DNA from: JBBTTS01 sp038064135
GTDB lineage: Bacteria > Patescibacteriota > Saccharimonadia > Saccharimonadales > OMJO01
Length of the DNA: 64,000 nt
NCBI GenBank assembly: GCA_038064135.1
Contig: JBBTTS010000014.1
Coordinates: forward strand, 1-64,000
Reading direction: 5' to 3'
Every line of letters starts with the position of its first letter. Within the stretch, counting starts at the first letter, position 1. The notes beneath the pieces are model-generated. The model did no database searches. It saw only the letters and a list, made by a program, of their open reading frames with translations, and was not told the origin of the DNA. A program made the position numbers and the translations under genes. Shown one piece after another: positions 24,641 to 33,332 of the stretch.

Positions 24641-26413
24641 ATGAAGCAAATTATTAAAATATTAAGTACCGCAAAACACCTTTGGCGTTACTATCTAGCT
24701 ATAGGTGTCTTCACGGTATTTCTCAGCATATTAACCCTTTCGCAGCCCATGTTCAGCGGCTGGGCTATAGACGAAATGCGAAAAGGCACATCGGCGCGGG
24801 TTGACTATGTAGTGATGCTGGCCATAGCAATTTTTGTTATTGATCTAATGCACAATTTGTTTAGCAACATCAGTGGATACTTGGGCGACCAAATGGCCGT
24901 TAAATTAAATCGGTCACTCAGCCTTAGCTACTACAAACATATACTTAGCTTGCCGCAAGGATATTTTGACACCGAGCTTTCCGGCAAAATAATCAATCGA
25001 CTCAATCGTTCCATATTGCAAATCACAAATTTTATGCAGATGATGAGCAATAACTTCTTGCAGTTTATTTTCAGTACTATTTTTTCACTGGCCATTGTTG
25101 CAATTTATAGTTGGCAAGTAGCCCTAATGTTGTTTGCTCTTTATCCAATTTACATATGGATGACTTTTCGAAGTAGCGGTACATGGCAGGCTTATCAGGC
25201 AAAAAAGAATCATTTTACAGATGTGGCTAGCGGTAGGTTTGCCGAAGCAATTAGCCAAGTAAGGGTAGTTAAAAGTTTTATCCAAGAAGCACGCGAACTT
25301 ACCTTTTTCGATCATCTGCAGAAAAAAGTGGTTAAAACTAACGCGCCACAGTCGAAGTTTTGGCACGTACGTGACGTGCAGCGGCGACTGGTTTTAAACG
25401 TAATATTTTTAGCGGTTTACATTTATATTTTTAAGGGTGGCGCAACGGGCCAATTTACACCCGGTCAAGTTGTGGCACTGATTTTGTACGCATCTCAAAT
25501 TAGGATACCGATATTCACGATTAGCTTTTTAGTGGAAAATACTCAAAAAGCCGTAGCCGACAGTAAAGATTACTTCGAAATATTAGAATTAAAACCAGAG
25601 ATAAAAGATACTCCAAATGCCAAAAATATAAATGTAATTGCCGGAAGTATCGAGTTTAAAAATGTTGGATTTAGTTATGACAATAAACAAACCGTACTTA
25701 GAGATATTTCCCTAAAAATCAAGCCAGATAGTAAGGTAGCACTAGTCGGCGAAAGCGGTGAAGGTAAAACAACGCTTACAAATTTACTTATGAGATTATA
25801 TGAACCCAGGCTTGGTAGTATTTCAATTGATGGCCAGGATATATCACAAGTAACTCAAAATAGCCTAAGGTCGCAAATCGGTGTAGTTTTTCAGGACCCG
25901 GCGCTATTTAGTGGCACAATTTTCGAAAATATAGCTTATTCTAATTCAAATGCTACAAAATATGACGTAATTAAGGCAGCCAAGGCCGCCAACGCTGACG
26001 ATTTTATTGAACAGTTCGAAAATGGATATGATACCGAGATTGGTGAGCGTGGCTTAAAACTGAGTGGTGGACAAAAGCAGCGAATTGCAATTGCCAGAGC
26101 ACTCTTGAAAGACGCGCCAATATTAGTGCTCGACGAAGCCACCAGTAGCTTAGATAGCAAAAGCGAAGCCATGGTGCAGGAAGCTTTAAAACGACTTATG
26201 AAAGGTCGGACAACCATTATAATCGCCCACAGACTAAGTACAATTCAGCATGTGGACCAGATTGTAACTATAAAAAATGGCAAGATTGATGAAGTTGGGT
26301 CACCAAGCAAACTGTCAAAATCTGATGGCATTTATGCTCAACTACTTGAACTGCAACAAACCAAAAACGAAACCACCAAAAAGAAGTTGCGTGCCTACGA
26401 TATTGCTAGCTAG
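24641..26413 (+). CDS. ABC-type multidrug/lipid exporter, fused membrane and ATPase domains
   Basis: 590 residues, the length of half-size exporters such as MsbA/BmrA. Six membrane segments occupy about 1-310; the ATPase domain has Walker A GESGEGKTT, the Q loop in VFQDPALF, the signature LSGGQKQR, Walker B ILVLDEATS and the H loop AHRLS. It should work as a homodimer, since no partner gene is adjacent. Substrate (lipid, peptide or drug) unknown. No Shine-Dalgarno precedes the ATG. Confidence 0.93.
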   Translation: MKQIIKILSTAKHLWRYYLAIGVFTVFLSILTLSQPMFSGWAIDEMRKGTSARVDYVVMLAIAIFVIDLMHNLFSNISGYLGDQMAVKLNRSLSLSYYKHILSLPQGYFDTELSGKIINRLNRSILQITNFMQMMSNNFLQFIFSTIFSLAIVAIYSWQVALMLFALYPIYIWMTFRSSGTWQAYQAKKNHFTDVASGRFAEAISQVRVVKSFIQEARELTFFDHLQKKVVKTNAPQSKFWHVRDVQRRLVLNVIFLAVYIYIFKGGATGQFTPGQVVALILYASQIRIPIFTISFLVENTQKAVADSKDYFEILELKPEIKDTPNAKNINVIAGSIEFKNVGFSYDNKQTVLRDISLKIKPDSKVALVGESGEGKTTLTNLLMRLYEPRLGSISIDGQDISQVTQNSLRSQIGVVFQDPALFSGTIFENIAYSNSNATKYDVIKAAKAANADDFIEQFENGYDTEIGERGLKLSGGQKQRIAIARALLKDAPILVLDEATSSLDSKSEAMVQEALKRLMKGRTTIIIAHRLSTIQHVDQIVTIKNGKIDEVGSPSKLSKSDGIYAQLLELQQTKNETTKKKLRAYDIAS

Positions 26414-26494
26414 AAAAACTACAACATTTTTAATATCCTCCAGCTACAACAAGTAAGCTATACTAATAATCACAAATTAAGGAGGGAACCTTTC

Positions 26495-27049
26495 ATGGCA
26501 AAACCGCACCAAAGGGTATTTGCGTTGATTACCGCAATCTTATTTTTTGCTACTACTATTGCATTTAGCGCGTTGGTGGTGTGGCAAATCCGTAAAGATC
26601 AACAAGCCGAAAAGAAGGCAAATAGCACTACACAAAACGAACAATCACAACAAAATAATCAAAGCCAGGAGGGCAAATTGCAAGGCACTAAACTCGCGGA
26701 CTTTACACCACAAACAGAACCAATCACGGAACTTAAAATTATCGATTTAACTGTTGGTACGGGTGACGAAGCCAAAGAAGGCGGCAGTGTGACGGCCCAT
26801 TATACTGGGGCGCTGGTTGCTGATGGAAATATTTTTCAAAGCTCCAAAGATACTGGTCAACCATTTACATCAGCATTGGGTGGACTTATAGAGGGTTGGC
26901 AAAAAGGCATACCAGGCATGAAAGTAGGCGGCAAGCGTAGGCTAGTAATCCCCTACACCCAGGCATATGGTGAAGCTGGTCGTCCAGATGGCGGAATCCC
27001 AGCCAAAGCCGATTTAGTATTTGATATAGAGTTAATATCAGTGCAGTAG
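26495..27049 (+). CDS. FKBP-type peptidyl-prolyl cis-trans isomerase, membrane anchored
   Basis: 184 residues. One N-terminal membrane helix (about 9-31), a Gln/Asn-rich linker (about 35-60), then one FKBP domain: VTAHYTGALVADGNIFQSS, the LIEGWQKGIPGMKVGGKRR strand-loop, IPYTQAYGEAGRP and the closing LVFDIELISV. The aromatic residues of the active site are kept. It probably helps fold exported proteins at the outer membrane face. Strong Shine-Dalgarno (AAGGAGGG). Confidence 0.93.
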   Translation: MAKPHQRVFALITAILFFATTIAFSALVVWQIRKDQQAEKKANSTTQNEQSQQNNQSQEGKLQGTKLADFTPQTEPITELKIIDLTVGTGDEAKEGGSVTAHYTGALVADGNIFQSSKDTGQPFTSALGGLIEGWQKGIPGMKVGGKRRLVIPYTQAYGEAGRPDGGIPAKADLVFDIELISVQ

Positions 27050-27149
27050 TAAACACAACATATAGGGTATTGCATAAGCATATACACACCATATATACTG
27101 AATGGTAACCTCACAAAAATTAATAAAAAATCAAATAAGGAAGGAAGAT

Positions 27150-27398
27150 ATGATCAAAAACATCACCATCTTTACCACCAATACCTGTGCGTATTGCGGT
27201 ATGGTTAAAAAGTGGTTAGGAGCAAAGGGCTATGCTTACGAAGAAGTTAATTTAGACAGCGCGCCCGAAAGACAAAAAGAAGCCTTTGAATTAAGTGGGC
27301 AATTGGCCGTGCCTGTAACAGTGGTTACTAAAGAGGATGATTCAAAGGAGGTTATAGTGGGCTATAACCTAGCCCGACTGGCCCCCGCCGTCAGTTAG
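27150..27398 (+). CDS. Glutaredoxin-like (NrdH/YruB type) protein
   Basis: 82 residues from ATG 27150, with AAGGAAGGAAG just upstream; an earlier in-frame start at 27102 lacks one. Active site TTNTCAYCGMVKKWL (C13, C16) and the cis-Pro loop AVPVTVV mark the thioredoxin fold. CAYC is unlike the CPYC of classical glutaredoxins. The thioredoxin reductase gene 200 nt downstream is the likely electron donor, since no glutathione genes are seen. Confidence 0.88.
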   Translation: MIKNITIFTTNTCAYCGMVKKWLGAKGYAYEEVNLDSAPERQKEAFELSGQLAVPVTVVTKEDDSKEVIVGYNLARLAPAVS

Positions 27399-27417
27399 CG
27401 TTTCTGGCAGGCATTGC

Positions 27418-27489
27418 GGTCTTTTCGCTCCGTGTGCTCGTGCGCAGTGCCGTTTGCATAGCTTACTGCGCGTCTCGCGGTAAAAGACC
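27418..27489. ncRNA. Nested hairpin between glutaredoxin-like and trxB genes
   Basis: GGTCTTTT (27418) pairs with AAAAGACC (27482), and inside it GCGCAGT (27442) pairs with ACTGCGC (27465), all perfectly. U-run and A-run positions are wrong for a terminator on the plus strand. Small RNA or leader element; strand not determined. Confidence 0.4.
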
Positions 27490-27596
27490 ACACTACCTCA
27501 CCAAATTCCGTTAATTTGTCATCATTTTAGTATTTCGTTGTTCTCGCGGAAAATAAGAGAATACTTTATACTAACAATTAATTAGTTGGGGAGTTT

Positions 27597-28553
27597 ATGA
27601 CTGAGGATACAAAAATTCACGACGTGGTGATGATCGGGGCCGGGCCGGCAGCTCTGAGTGCGGCAATTTACACTACTCGTGAAGACCTTGACACAGTGTT
27701 GTTCGAAAAAGGTGTGATTGGTGGGTTAGCTGCAATAACTGACTGGGTAGACAATTATCCAGGGTTTTCTAAAGGAATTTCGGGCCTGGATTTATCCGAA
27801 GAACTCCGCATGCAGGCCGAACGATTTGGGACCGATATACGACTTGGTGAAGTCACCGAAATAATTGATGAAGGAAAGACCAAATTTCTCAAGACAACAG
27901 ATGGCGATGTTCGTGCAAAGGCCGTACTGATTGCCACAGGTAGTGATTATAAAAAACTAGGCATCCCTGGCGAGAAAGAATATTACGCCCGCGGCGTACA
28001 CTATTGCGCAACATGCGACGGTGCGTTTTACCGCGATAAGCGACTGGTTGTGGTGGGCGGCGGTAATTCGGCATTACAAGAAGCAATCTTTTTAACTAAA
28101 TTTGCCAGCAACATTGATCTGTTGGTTCGTGGTGATAAGTTTAGAGCCAGCGAAGTTCTACAAAAAGAATTATCAAAACATGCTGATAAAATTTCGGTTC
28201 ATATGAATACTACCACCGATGAAATTGTAGCCGGAGAAGATAAACTAGTAACTCATGTAATTGGCACCGACAAAATAACAGGTAAGCGGGTTAAGTTCGA
28301 TACCGACGGCGTATTTATTTTTATTGGACTATTGCCAAATACTCAATTTTTACAAAACTCCAAAGTAGAATTAGACGAAGTCGGCATGATTAAAACGGAC
28401 CCGAATTTGCAAACCACTATTTCTGGAGTTTATGCGGCTGGTGATGTAAGAAGCGGTGCTACTATGCAAATAGCTAGCGCTAGCGGCGAAGGCGCAACCG
28501 CTGCATTAATGATTCGAAAATACCTAGAAGAACAAGAAAGGCAAGCTAGCTAG
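27597..28553 (+). CDS. trxB: Thioredoxin reductase
   Basis: 318 residues, low-molecular-weight type. FAD-binding GAGPAALSAAIY at the N-terminus, redox pair C137/C140 in HYCATCDGAFY, NAD(P)-binding VVVGGGNSALQEA, and the closing FAD motif VYAAGDVR. The NADPH-recognising HRRxxxR pattern is not present: the equivalent region reads LLVRGDKFRASE, so cofactor preference may differ. Shine-Dalgarno GGGGAG. The MarR gene follows with no gap. Confidence 0.95.
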   Translation: MTEDTKIHDVVMIGAGPAALSAAIYTTREDLDTVLFEKGVIGGLAAITDWVDNYPGFSKGISGLDLSEELRMQAERFGTDIRLGEVTEIIDEGKTKFLKTTDGDVRAKAVLIATGSDYKKLGIPGEKEYYARGVHYCATCDGAFYRDKRLVVVGGGNSALQEAIFLTKFASNIDLLVRGDKFRASEVLQKELSKHADKISVHMNTTTDEIVAGEDKLVTHVIGTDKITGKRVKFDTDGVFIFIGLLPNTQFLQNSKVELDEVGMIKTDPNLQTTISGVYAAGDVRSGATMQIASASGEGATAALMIRKYLEEQERQAS

Positions 28554-29063
28554 ATGGCTACCGACAAAGATAGTCTTTTTGAACTTTGCTTGGCACATTC
28601 CAGCGCAGAACGGGCCATAAAGAGCTCTATGAACAAGGCTTTAGAAAGATATGAACTAACACTATTAGAATGGTTATTAATTTGTGTGGTCAACACTTTT
28701 GGGAGTAACGGCTTAAGTATGACAGCGGTTTCAACGGCGTTAAATATTAATCTTGCGCAAACAAATGTGCTTGCTATTAGACTAGTAAAGCGCCGGTTAA
28801 TTAGGCAAAGGACGCAGCGCCACGACAGGCGTACCAGGCATCTTATCATTACCGCCAAGGGTAAATTTATTTGTGAACGTAGTAAGTCGCAAATAAAAAC
28901 AATTCAGAGGATGATTAATTCAGAATTTACTAAAGACGAATTAAATGCATATATTCAAGGGCTTGAAAGAATGAGTCATGCTGTAACTTCCGGTCAACCG
29001 GCACGCATTGCCGCAGAGGTAATCATTACACCAAAATTAACTGCCGCAACCGAAGATAATTAA
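28554..29063 (+). CDS. MarR-family transcriptional regulator
   Basis: 169 residues; ATG directly follows the trxB stop. A winged helix-turn-helix (LSMTAVSTALNINLAQTNVL then RLVKRRLIRQRTQRHDRRTR, LIITAKGK) with flanking dimer helices. The adjacency suggests it is redox-linked or represses its own trxB operon; a single early Cys (FELCLAH) could sense oxidation. DNA target unknown. Confidence 0.85.
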   Translation: MATDKDSLFELCLAHSSAERAIKSSMNKALERYELTLLEWLLICVVNTFGSNGLSMTAVSTALNINLAQTNVLAIRLVKRRLIRQRTQRHDRRTRHLIITAKGKFICERSKSQIKTIQRMINSEFTKDELNAYIQGLERMSHAVTSGQPARIAAEVIITPKLTAATEDN

Positions 29064-29070
29064 ACGGCTA

Positions 29071-29766
29071 TCAAATTTCCTTATAGCCAGGGAAAAAATC
29101 GGTTACTAAATTTTCTGGCGGCACACCGGCCAGCTTCAAATCATAAAAAAGTTGTTCTATCATCGTTTCTGGCCCAGAAAGATACACTAAATGTTCTTTT
29201 TTAATTGACGGAAATACCATTGGGGAATTTAAAATTCCGGTTTTGCCACGCCAATTTACCGGGTCGCTAACCACAATTTCCAAATTAGCCGCCGACCTTA
29301 TTTCTTTTTCAAAAACAATTTCATTTTCGCTATGTACCCCATACATTACATCAATGGTGCGCTTTTCGTTTTGCGATACCGTCCATCTAAGCATGCTATG
29401 TACAGGCGTAATACCGATTCCGCCAGCAACCATTAGTAGTGGCCTTAAATTATTTTTTGGTAGAACAAAATCACCCATGGCGTCGGTAAGCTTTACGGTT
29501 TGTCCGATATTTAAAAGCCAAAGAGCACTTTTGAGCGAACTGCTATTTTGGGTAGAAAATTTAGTAGTTATGGTAAGTAATTCTTCACTAGGCGAGCTAG
29601 AAAGTGTAAACCATCTTTTAATTCCACGGTCATCGGGTTCTTTGTGGAACAGAATCAACTCAATAAATTGGCCAGCAATATAATGAAAGCCGGGCGGTTT
29701 TTGAAAGCTAAAGCTTATGATTTTGTCGTTCAGTGGTTCAACTTTTACCAGTTCTACATCGTACAT
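29071..29766 (-). CDS. Ferredoxin/cytochrome b5 reductase-like flavoprotein
   Basis: 231 residues. FAD domain with RWFTLSSSP (FAD binding, RxYS-type) and the NAD domain with LLMVAGGIGITPVHSML, VMYGVHSENE and LVYLSGPETMI. No 2Fe-2S domain is fused. Two genes away in the same direction is a cytochrome b5-domain protein, the classical partner of such reductases. ATG 29766 is preferred to TTG 29769: TATACT ends 7 nt before it and there is no Shine-Dalgarno. Convergent with the MarR gene. Confidence 0.88.
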   Translation of the reverse strand: MYDVELVKVEPLNDKIISFSFQKPPGFHYIAGQFIELILFHKEPDDRGIKRWFTLSSSPSEELLTITTKFSTQNSSSLKSALWLLNIGQTVKLTDAMGDFVLPKNNLRPLLMVAGGIGITPVHSMLRWTVSQNEKRTIDVMYGVHSENEIVFEKEIRSAANLEIVVSDPVNWRGKTGILNSPMVFPSIKKEHLVYLSGPETMIEQLFYDLKLAGVPPENLVTDFFPGYKEI

Positions 29767-29773
29767 CAAAAAT

Positions 29774-29779
29774 AGTATA
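29774..29779 (-). promoter_or_regulatory. -10 for leaderless reductase gene
   Basis: TATACT on the minus strand, then ATTTTTG and the ATG at 29766. Confidence 0.6.
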
Positions 29780-29784
29780 AACCT

Positions 29785-30480
29785 TTATTTGGTGAGTAAA
29801 TCTATCAATTCTTTTGGTTTATTGGTTGCAATTGTCACACTTGGATAAATTGCATTAATAATTTTGGCAATTACAGAAAAATTAACGGTGTATACCATAA
29901 GTTCTATCTTCCAGCGACGCGCCAACCAAACAACAATCGGGTTAATTGCCATCCAGTGCGTGCCGATTCCATAAAATCCATATGACCGAGCAATTTTTAA
30001 GCAGTGCAGGGGCCGCCAAAAAGTCAGGCTGAAGCAAGGAATATTTAATTGCAAAGCATGAAATTTAGCTAGCTCATCGTAGTTAAATGATAATACACTG
30101 ACATTTGAAAAATTATTATTGCGAGCAAATTCATTAAGCTGAACTGACCAGTTTTTAGCCTTTGCCTCTATAAAAACGTGTTTATTTTTGCGATATTTCA
30201 GAGCGTCTTTTAAGGATGGTGGTGGTAAGCCGTCTTTTAGGGTGACGTTTTTGGTTAGCCACTTAAGTGAATTTTTAGAAATTTTTCCACGTATTCCAGC
30301 GGTACGCTTAAAACTGGCATCGTGACTAATAATAAACTGACCACCGCTAGTTAAACGTATATCGAATTCGATAGCGTATATATTTAGTTCAGTTGCTTTT
30401 TGAATAGCCGTTTGACTGTTTTCAGGTGCGTCATTGCTTGCTCCGCGGTGTGCAATTACTTTTGGACCAGAGGGAGTCAT
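29785..30480 (-). CDS. Glycerophosphodiester phosphodiesterase
   Basis: 231 residues, GDPD TIM barrel. IAHRGASNDAPENSQTA holds the first catalytic His and the Glu, AIEFDIRLTSGG the metal ligands, and IISHDASFKR the second His. It hydrolyses glycerophosphodiesters from membrane lipids to glycerol-3-phosphate, useful for an organism that scavenges lipids. Starts 1 nt after the cytochrome b5 gene stop, so they share a transcript. Confidence 0.9.
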   Translation of the reverse strand: MTPSGPKVIAHRGASNDAPENSQTAIQKATELNIYAIEFDIRLTSGGQFIISHDASFKRTAGIRGKISKNSLKWLTKNVTLKDGLPPPSLKDALKYRKNKHVFIEAKAKNWSVQLNEFARNNNFSNVSVLSFNYDELAKFHALQLNIPCFSLTFWRPLHCLKIARSYGFYGIGTHWMAINPIVVWLARRWKIELMVYTVNFSVIAKIINAIYPSVTIATNKPKELIDLLTK

Positions 30481-30481
30481 T

Positions 30482-30964
30482 TTATTGTTTTAAGTCGCCA
30501 ATTTTTAAGCTTTGCAGCTCAGAGCTGGCATTTGTACTATGTGGGGTGCCACTTCCCACGGCTTCACCGTCTTCGGTTTTGCGTTCGGTAAACAAGCTTG
30601 TTCCATCTGTGCCGCAAGCACGAATAATTTCATCTCCACCCGGGTGTCGGCCGATGAATTTGGTTAAGTCATAAACTTGGTCTTCGATTATTGTCCAGCA
30701 GTCACTTTTAGAATTATGTTTAATAACGTCATCTTTGGTAAAGAATTTAATTTCTTGTTCTATCTGATCACCATTGGATGAGTTTTGATTGATTTCTGAG
30801 TTAGATTGATTAGAGGTCCGTTGTGTAGAATTGTTCGATTTTTGGTCTTTGTTGCCTGTAAAGAACACAATTCCGGCAACAACTATGACGCCAGCCACCA
30901 ACGATACTACAATTAGCATTTTATTAGACTTATTTTGTGGTGCTTGGGTTGGCTCTAGGTCCAT
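30482..30964 (-). CDS. Membrane-anchored cytochrome b5-domain protein
   Basis: 160 residues. Membrane helix (about 15-36), a Ser/Asn/Gln linker (about 40-68), then a cytochrome b5 fold: FTKDDVIKHN, DCWTIIEDQVYDLTKFI and the heme motif HPGG (His107). The second heme ligand is expected about 35 residues on; H142 (GTPHSTN) fits but the usual FxxxGHS context is absent. The domain faces outside if the helix is a signal anchor. Shine-Dalgarno AAGGAGA. First gene of an operon with GDPD. Confidence 0.85.
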   Translation of the reverse strand: MDLEPTQAPQNKSNKMLIVVSLVAGVIVVAGIVFFTGNKDQKSNNSTQRTSNQSNSEINQNSSNGDQIEQEIKFFTKDDVIKHNSKSDCWTIIEDQVYDLTKFIGRHPGGDEIIRACGTDGTSLFTERKTEDGEAVGSGTPHSTNASSELQSLKIGDLKQ

Positions 30965-31021
30965 CTTTTCTCCTTAAATTATTCCATATAATTATGACAC
31001 AGATGAAATTTACTGGCCAGT

Positions 31022-31038
31022 ACGCTATACTTTAGCGT
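31022..31038 (+). promoter_or_regulatory. Dyad over the -10 of ppa
   Basis: ACGCTA-tactt-TAGCGT encloses TATACT (31026-31031). Possible operator. Confidence 0.4.
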
Positions 31039-31057
31039 GAAGTAAAAGGAGCAAATA

Positions 31058-31588
31058 ATGGGCTATCCATTTAATAAATTGACGTTTGGTAAAGACGGCG
31101 AGCACGTAACGACAGTTATAGAGATACCGAAAGGTTCGATGCTAAAAGCGGAATGGAGTCGTAAAGACGAATATTTTGTACTTGATCGCATAGAGCCTGG
31201 CATATTTGCTAAGCCAACCAACTACGGCTTCATTCCTCAAACTTTAGACGAAGACGGTGACGAACTCGACACCTTGGTGATCACATCCGAGCCATTGCCT
31301 ATGGGGCTTGTAGTGGAAGCTCGCGTTATTGGCATGGTTGATTTTGTAGACGATGGCGACAATGACCATAAAATTATCGTTGTTCCAACCGACGATCGTC
31401 ACTATGGCAAAATAACCGGCTACAAAGAGTTGGGCGAACAAGCCATCAAGCAAATCGAGCATCACTTCAACCACTACAAAGACCTAAAGAGTGGTGGTAC
31501 TGAAGTGCGGGGCTTTGCTGATGCCAATGAGGCCTGGAAGATTATCCGTGAATGCTCCGAGCGAGCCCAATCCGACAAGTGGTGGTGA
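31058..31588 (+). CDS. ppa: Inorganic pyrophosphatase
   Basis: 176 residues, soluble family I enzyme. PKGSMLKAEW, NYGFIPQTL and the signature DEDGDELDTLVI with the three metal-binding Asp residues are present, as is the later PTDDRHYGK. It drives biosynthesis by removing pyrophosphate. Shine-Dalgarno AAAAGGAG 6-7 nt before the ATG. Monocistronic, followed by the gapA promoter. Confidence 0.95.
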   Translation: MGYPFNKLTFGKDGEHVTTVIEIPKGSMLKAEWSRKDEYFVLDRIEPGIFAKPTNYGFIPQTLDEDGDELDTLVITSEPLPMGLVVEARVIGMVDFVDDGDNDHKIIVVPTDDRHYGKITGYKELGEQAIKQIEHHFNHYKDLKSGGTEVRGFADANEAWKIIRECSERAQSDKWW

Positions 31589-31612
31589 GAATACCGTGTG
31601 CCTAATTAGACG

Positions 31613-31641
31613 TTGACCAGATATCGTCTTACTCGTACAAT
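31613..31641 (+). promoter_or_regulatory. Promoter for gapA framed by an inverted repeat
   Basis: TTGACC, 17 nt, TACAAT. CCTAATT (31601) and AATTAGG (31640) form a dyad enclosing both elements, with AGACG/CGTCT inside. Confidence 0.7.
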
Positions 31642-31687
31642 TAGGTTATTGATTTCTGCTTAAGCTAAAACTGGGGGTTGGGTATAT

Positions 31688-32866
31688 ATGAAGACAAAAG
31701 TTGCAATAAATGGATTTGGCCGAATCGGGCGGAACACTTTTAAGATCGCCTTTGAACGCTCCGACCTAGAAATCGTAGCTATTAATGACTTAACCGACAC
31801 AAAAACCCTGGCGTATCTGCTAAAACACGACAGTACTTATGGTACTTACAGCCATCAGGTTGAGTTTGATGAAACCAATATTATTGTTGATGGTAAAAAA
31901 ATTCCTATTTCAGCCGAAAAAGACCCAACCAAATTACCCTGGAAGCAATTGGAAGTTGACGTAGTAATCGAATCTACCGGCCGATTTACGCAAAAAGAAG
32001 ATGCTGGCCAACATCTGACGGCTGGTGCAAAAAAAGTTGTTATCTCGGCACCAACCAAAAGTGCTGATGTTGATACTTTAGTGCTGGGGGCTAACGAAGA
32101 GAAGTTAGATCAAGCTGGCGATATTGTTAGTAACGCAAGTTGCACAACCAACTCTGTAGCCGCAGTTATGGCGATTATGGAAGAATCGTTTGGGGTCGAA
32201 AAGGCCATGTTAACCACCGTCCATAGTTATACTGCCAGCCAGGTATTGCAAGATGCACCAGCCAAAGATTTACGCGAGGCCCGAGCCGCCGCCGAAAACA
32301 TCGTACCAACCACTACAGGCGCGGCTATAGCTGTTACATTGGCCCTACCGCAACTCAAAGATAAATTTGATGGTTTGAGTATTCGCGTGCCTAGCCCAGT
32401 GGTTAGTCTTAGTGACATAACACTTGTCCTTAAGCGCGAAACTACTAAAGAGGAAATAAACCAAGTATTCAAAGACGCTGTCAAAGAAGCCTATTTTCAG
32501 GGTATTTTAGATGTCAGCGAAGAACCTTTGGTGAGCAAAGATTATGTCGGTAATAGTCATAGTGGAATCATAGATTTGCTTTTAACAAATGTAGTCGGTG
32601 GCAATTTAGTAAAAGTTGTCGTGTGGTACGACAATGAATGGGGTTACAGCAATCGACTAGTAGAAATGGTAGCTGACCTTGGTAAAATCCTGTCAAATTC
32701 TTCAGCTAATGCATCAAATCCTGTAGTTGGAGAGACGGACACAACAGTTAATCAGCCGATCGAAAATGACCAAACTGCACCGCCATTAGTTCCTGCGACC
32801 GAAAAAGCTAACGAAGTTACAATCCAGCCTGCAGCACCGGGTTTGCAAAATCAGATCCTATCATAA
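31688..32866 (+). CDS. gapA: Glyceraldehyde-3-phosphate dehydrogenase with C-terminal extension
   Basis: 392 residues; the family norm is 330-340. NAD-binding INGFGRIGRN, Asp34 in AINDLTD (NAD preference), catalytic Cys152 in SNASCTTN, and the closing WYDNEWGYSNRLVEM are all present. After the final helix there is an extra tail of about 55 residues rich in Asn, Pro, Thr and Ala without regular structure. It heads the sugar operon and carries out the oxidative step of glycolysis. A purine-rich GGGGG stretch about 12 nt before the ATG may act as ribosome site. Confidence 0.96.
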   Translation: MKTKVAINGFGRIGRNTFKIAFERSDLEIVAINDLTDTKTLAYLLKHDSTYGTYSHQVEFDETNIIVDGKKIPISAEKDPTKLPWKQLEVDVVIESTGRFTQKEDAGQHLTAGAKKVVISAPTKSADVDTLVLGANEEKLDQAGDIVSNASCTTNSVAAVMAIMEESFGVEKAMLTTVHSYTASQVLQDAPAKDLREARAAAENIVPTTTGAAIAVTLALPQLKDKFDGLSIRVPSPVVSLSDITLVLKRETTKEEINQVFKDAVKEAYFQGILDVSEEPLVSKDYVGNSHSGIIDLLLTNVVGGNLVKVVVWYDNEWGYSNRLVEMVADLGKILSNSSANASNPVVGETDTTVNQPIENDQTAPPLVPATEKANEVTIQPAAPGLQNQILS

Positions 32867-32888
32867 AGAAGGTTATTAAAAACTATTT

Positions 32889-33332
32889 ATGAAAATATTC
32901 ATCGGCTCCGATCATAACGGTTTTCATATGCGAGGAGAACTTGTCCAATATATAAAAAGAGCCGGTTATGACGTCGAAGACGAAGGTGAAAAGCGCCAAG
33001 ACCCACAAGATGACTTTCCGGTGGTGGCCCGCCGGATAGTCAAAGATATCCTGGGTAGTAATGACGATGACCCAAGAGGGATTTTAATATGTGGTAGTGG
33101 TCAAGGAATGTGCATGGCCGCTAATCGATTTCGTGGAATACGTGCCGCATTGGGCTACGACATGGCGACCGTTCGCGACGCCCGAAATGACGACAATAGT
33201 AATGTACTTTGCTTGCCAGCTAAAACTTTAGCCAAAGACAAATCTAGGGTAATTGTTGAAACTTGGCTCAACACCCCATTTGCTGGTGCCACGAGGTTCA
33301 AAAGGCGTATCCAGGAACTTGATTCTTTATGA
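32889..33332 (+). CDS. rpiB: Ribose-5-phosphate isomerase B
   Basis: 147 residues. SDHNGFHMRGELVQYI at the N-terminus and CGSGQGMCMAANRFRG with the catalytic Cys region fix the RpiB/LacAB family. Interconverts ribose-5-phosphate and ribulose-5-phosphate. Overlaps the next gene by four bases (ATGA). Confidence 0.92.
   Translation: MKIFIGSDHNGFHMRGELVQYIKRAGYDVEDEGEKRQDPQDDFPVVARRIVKDILGSNDDDPRGILICGSGQGMCMAANRFRGIRAALGYDMATVRDARNDDNSNVLCLPAKTLAKDKSRVIVETWLNTPFAGATRFKRRIQELDSL

Noticed and set aside
29066..29088. GGCTAT/ATAGCC hairpin between MarR and reductase genes
   Set aside because: Short stem, no T-run, and part lies in coding sequence; not convincing as a terminator.
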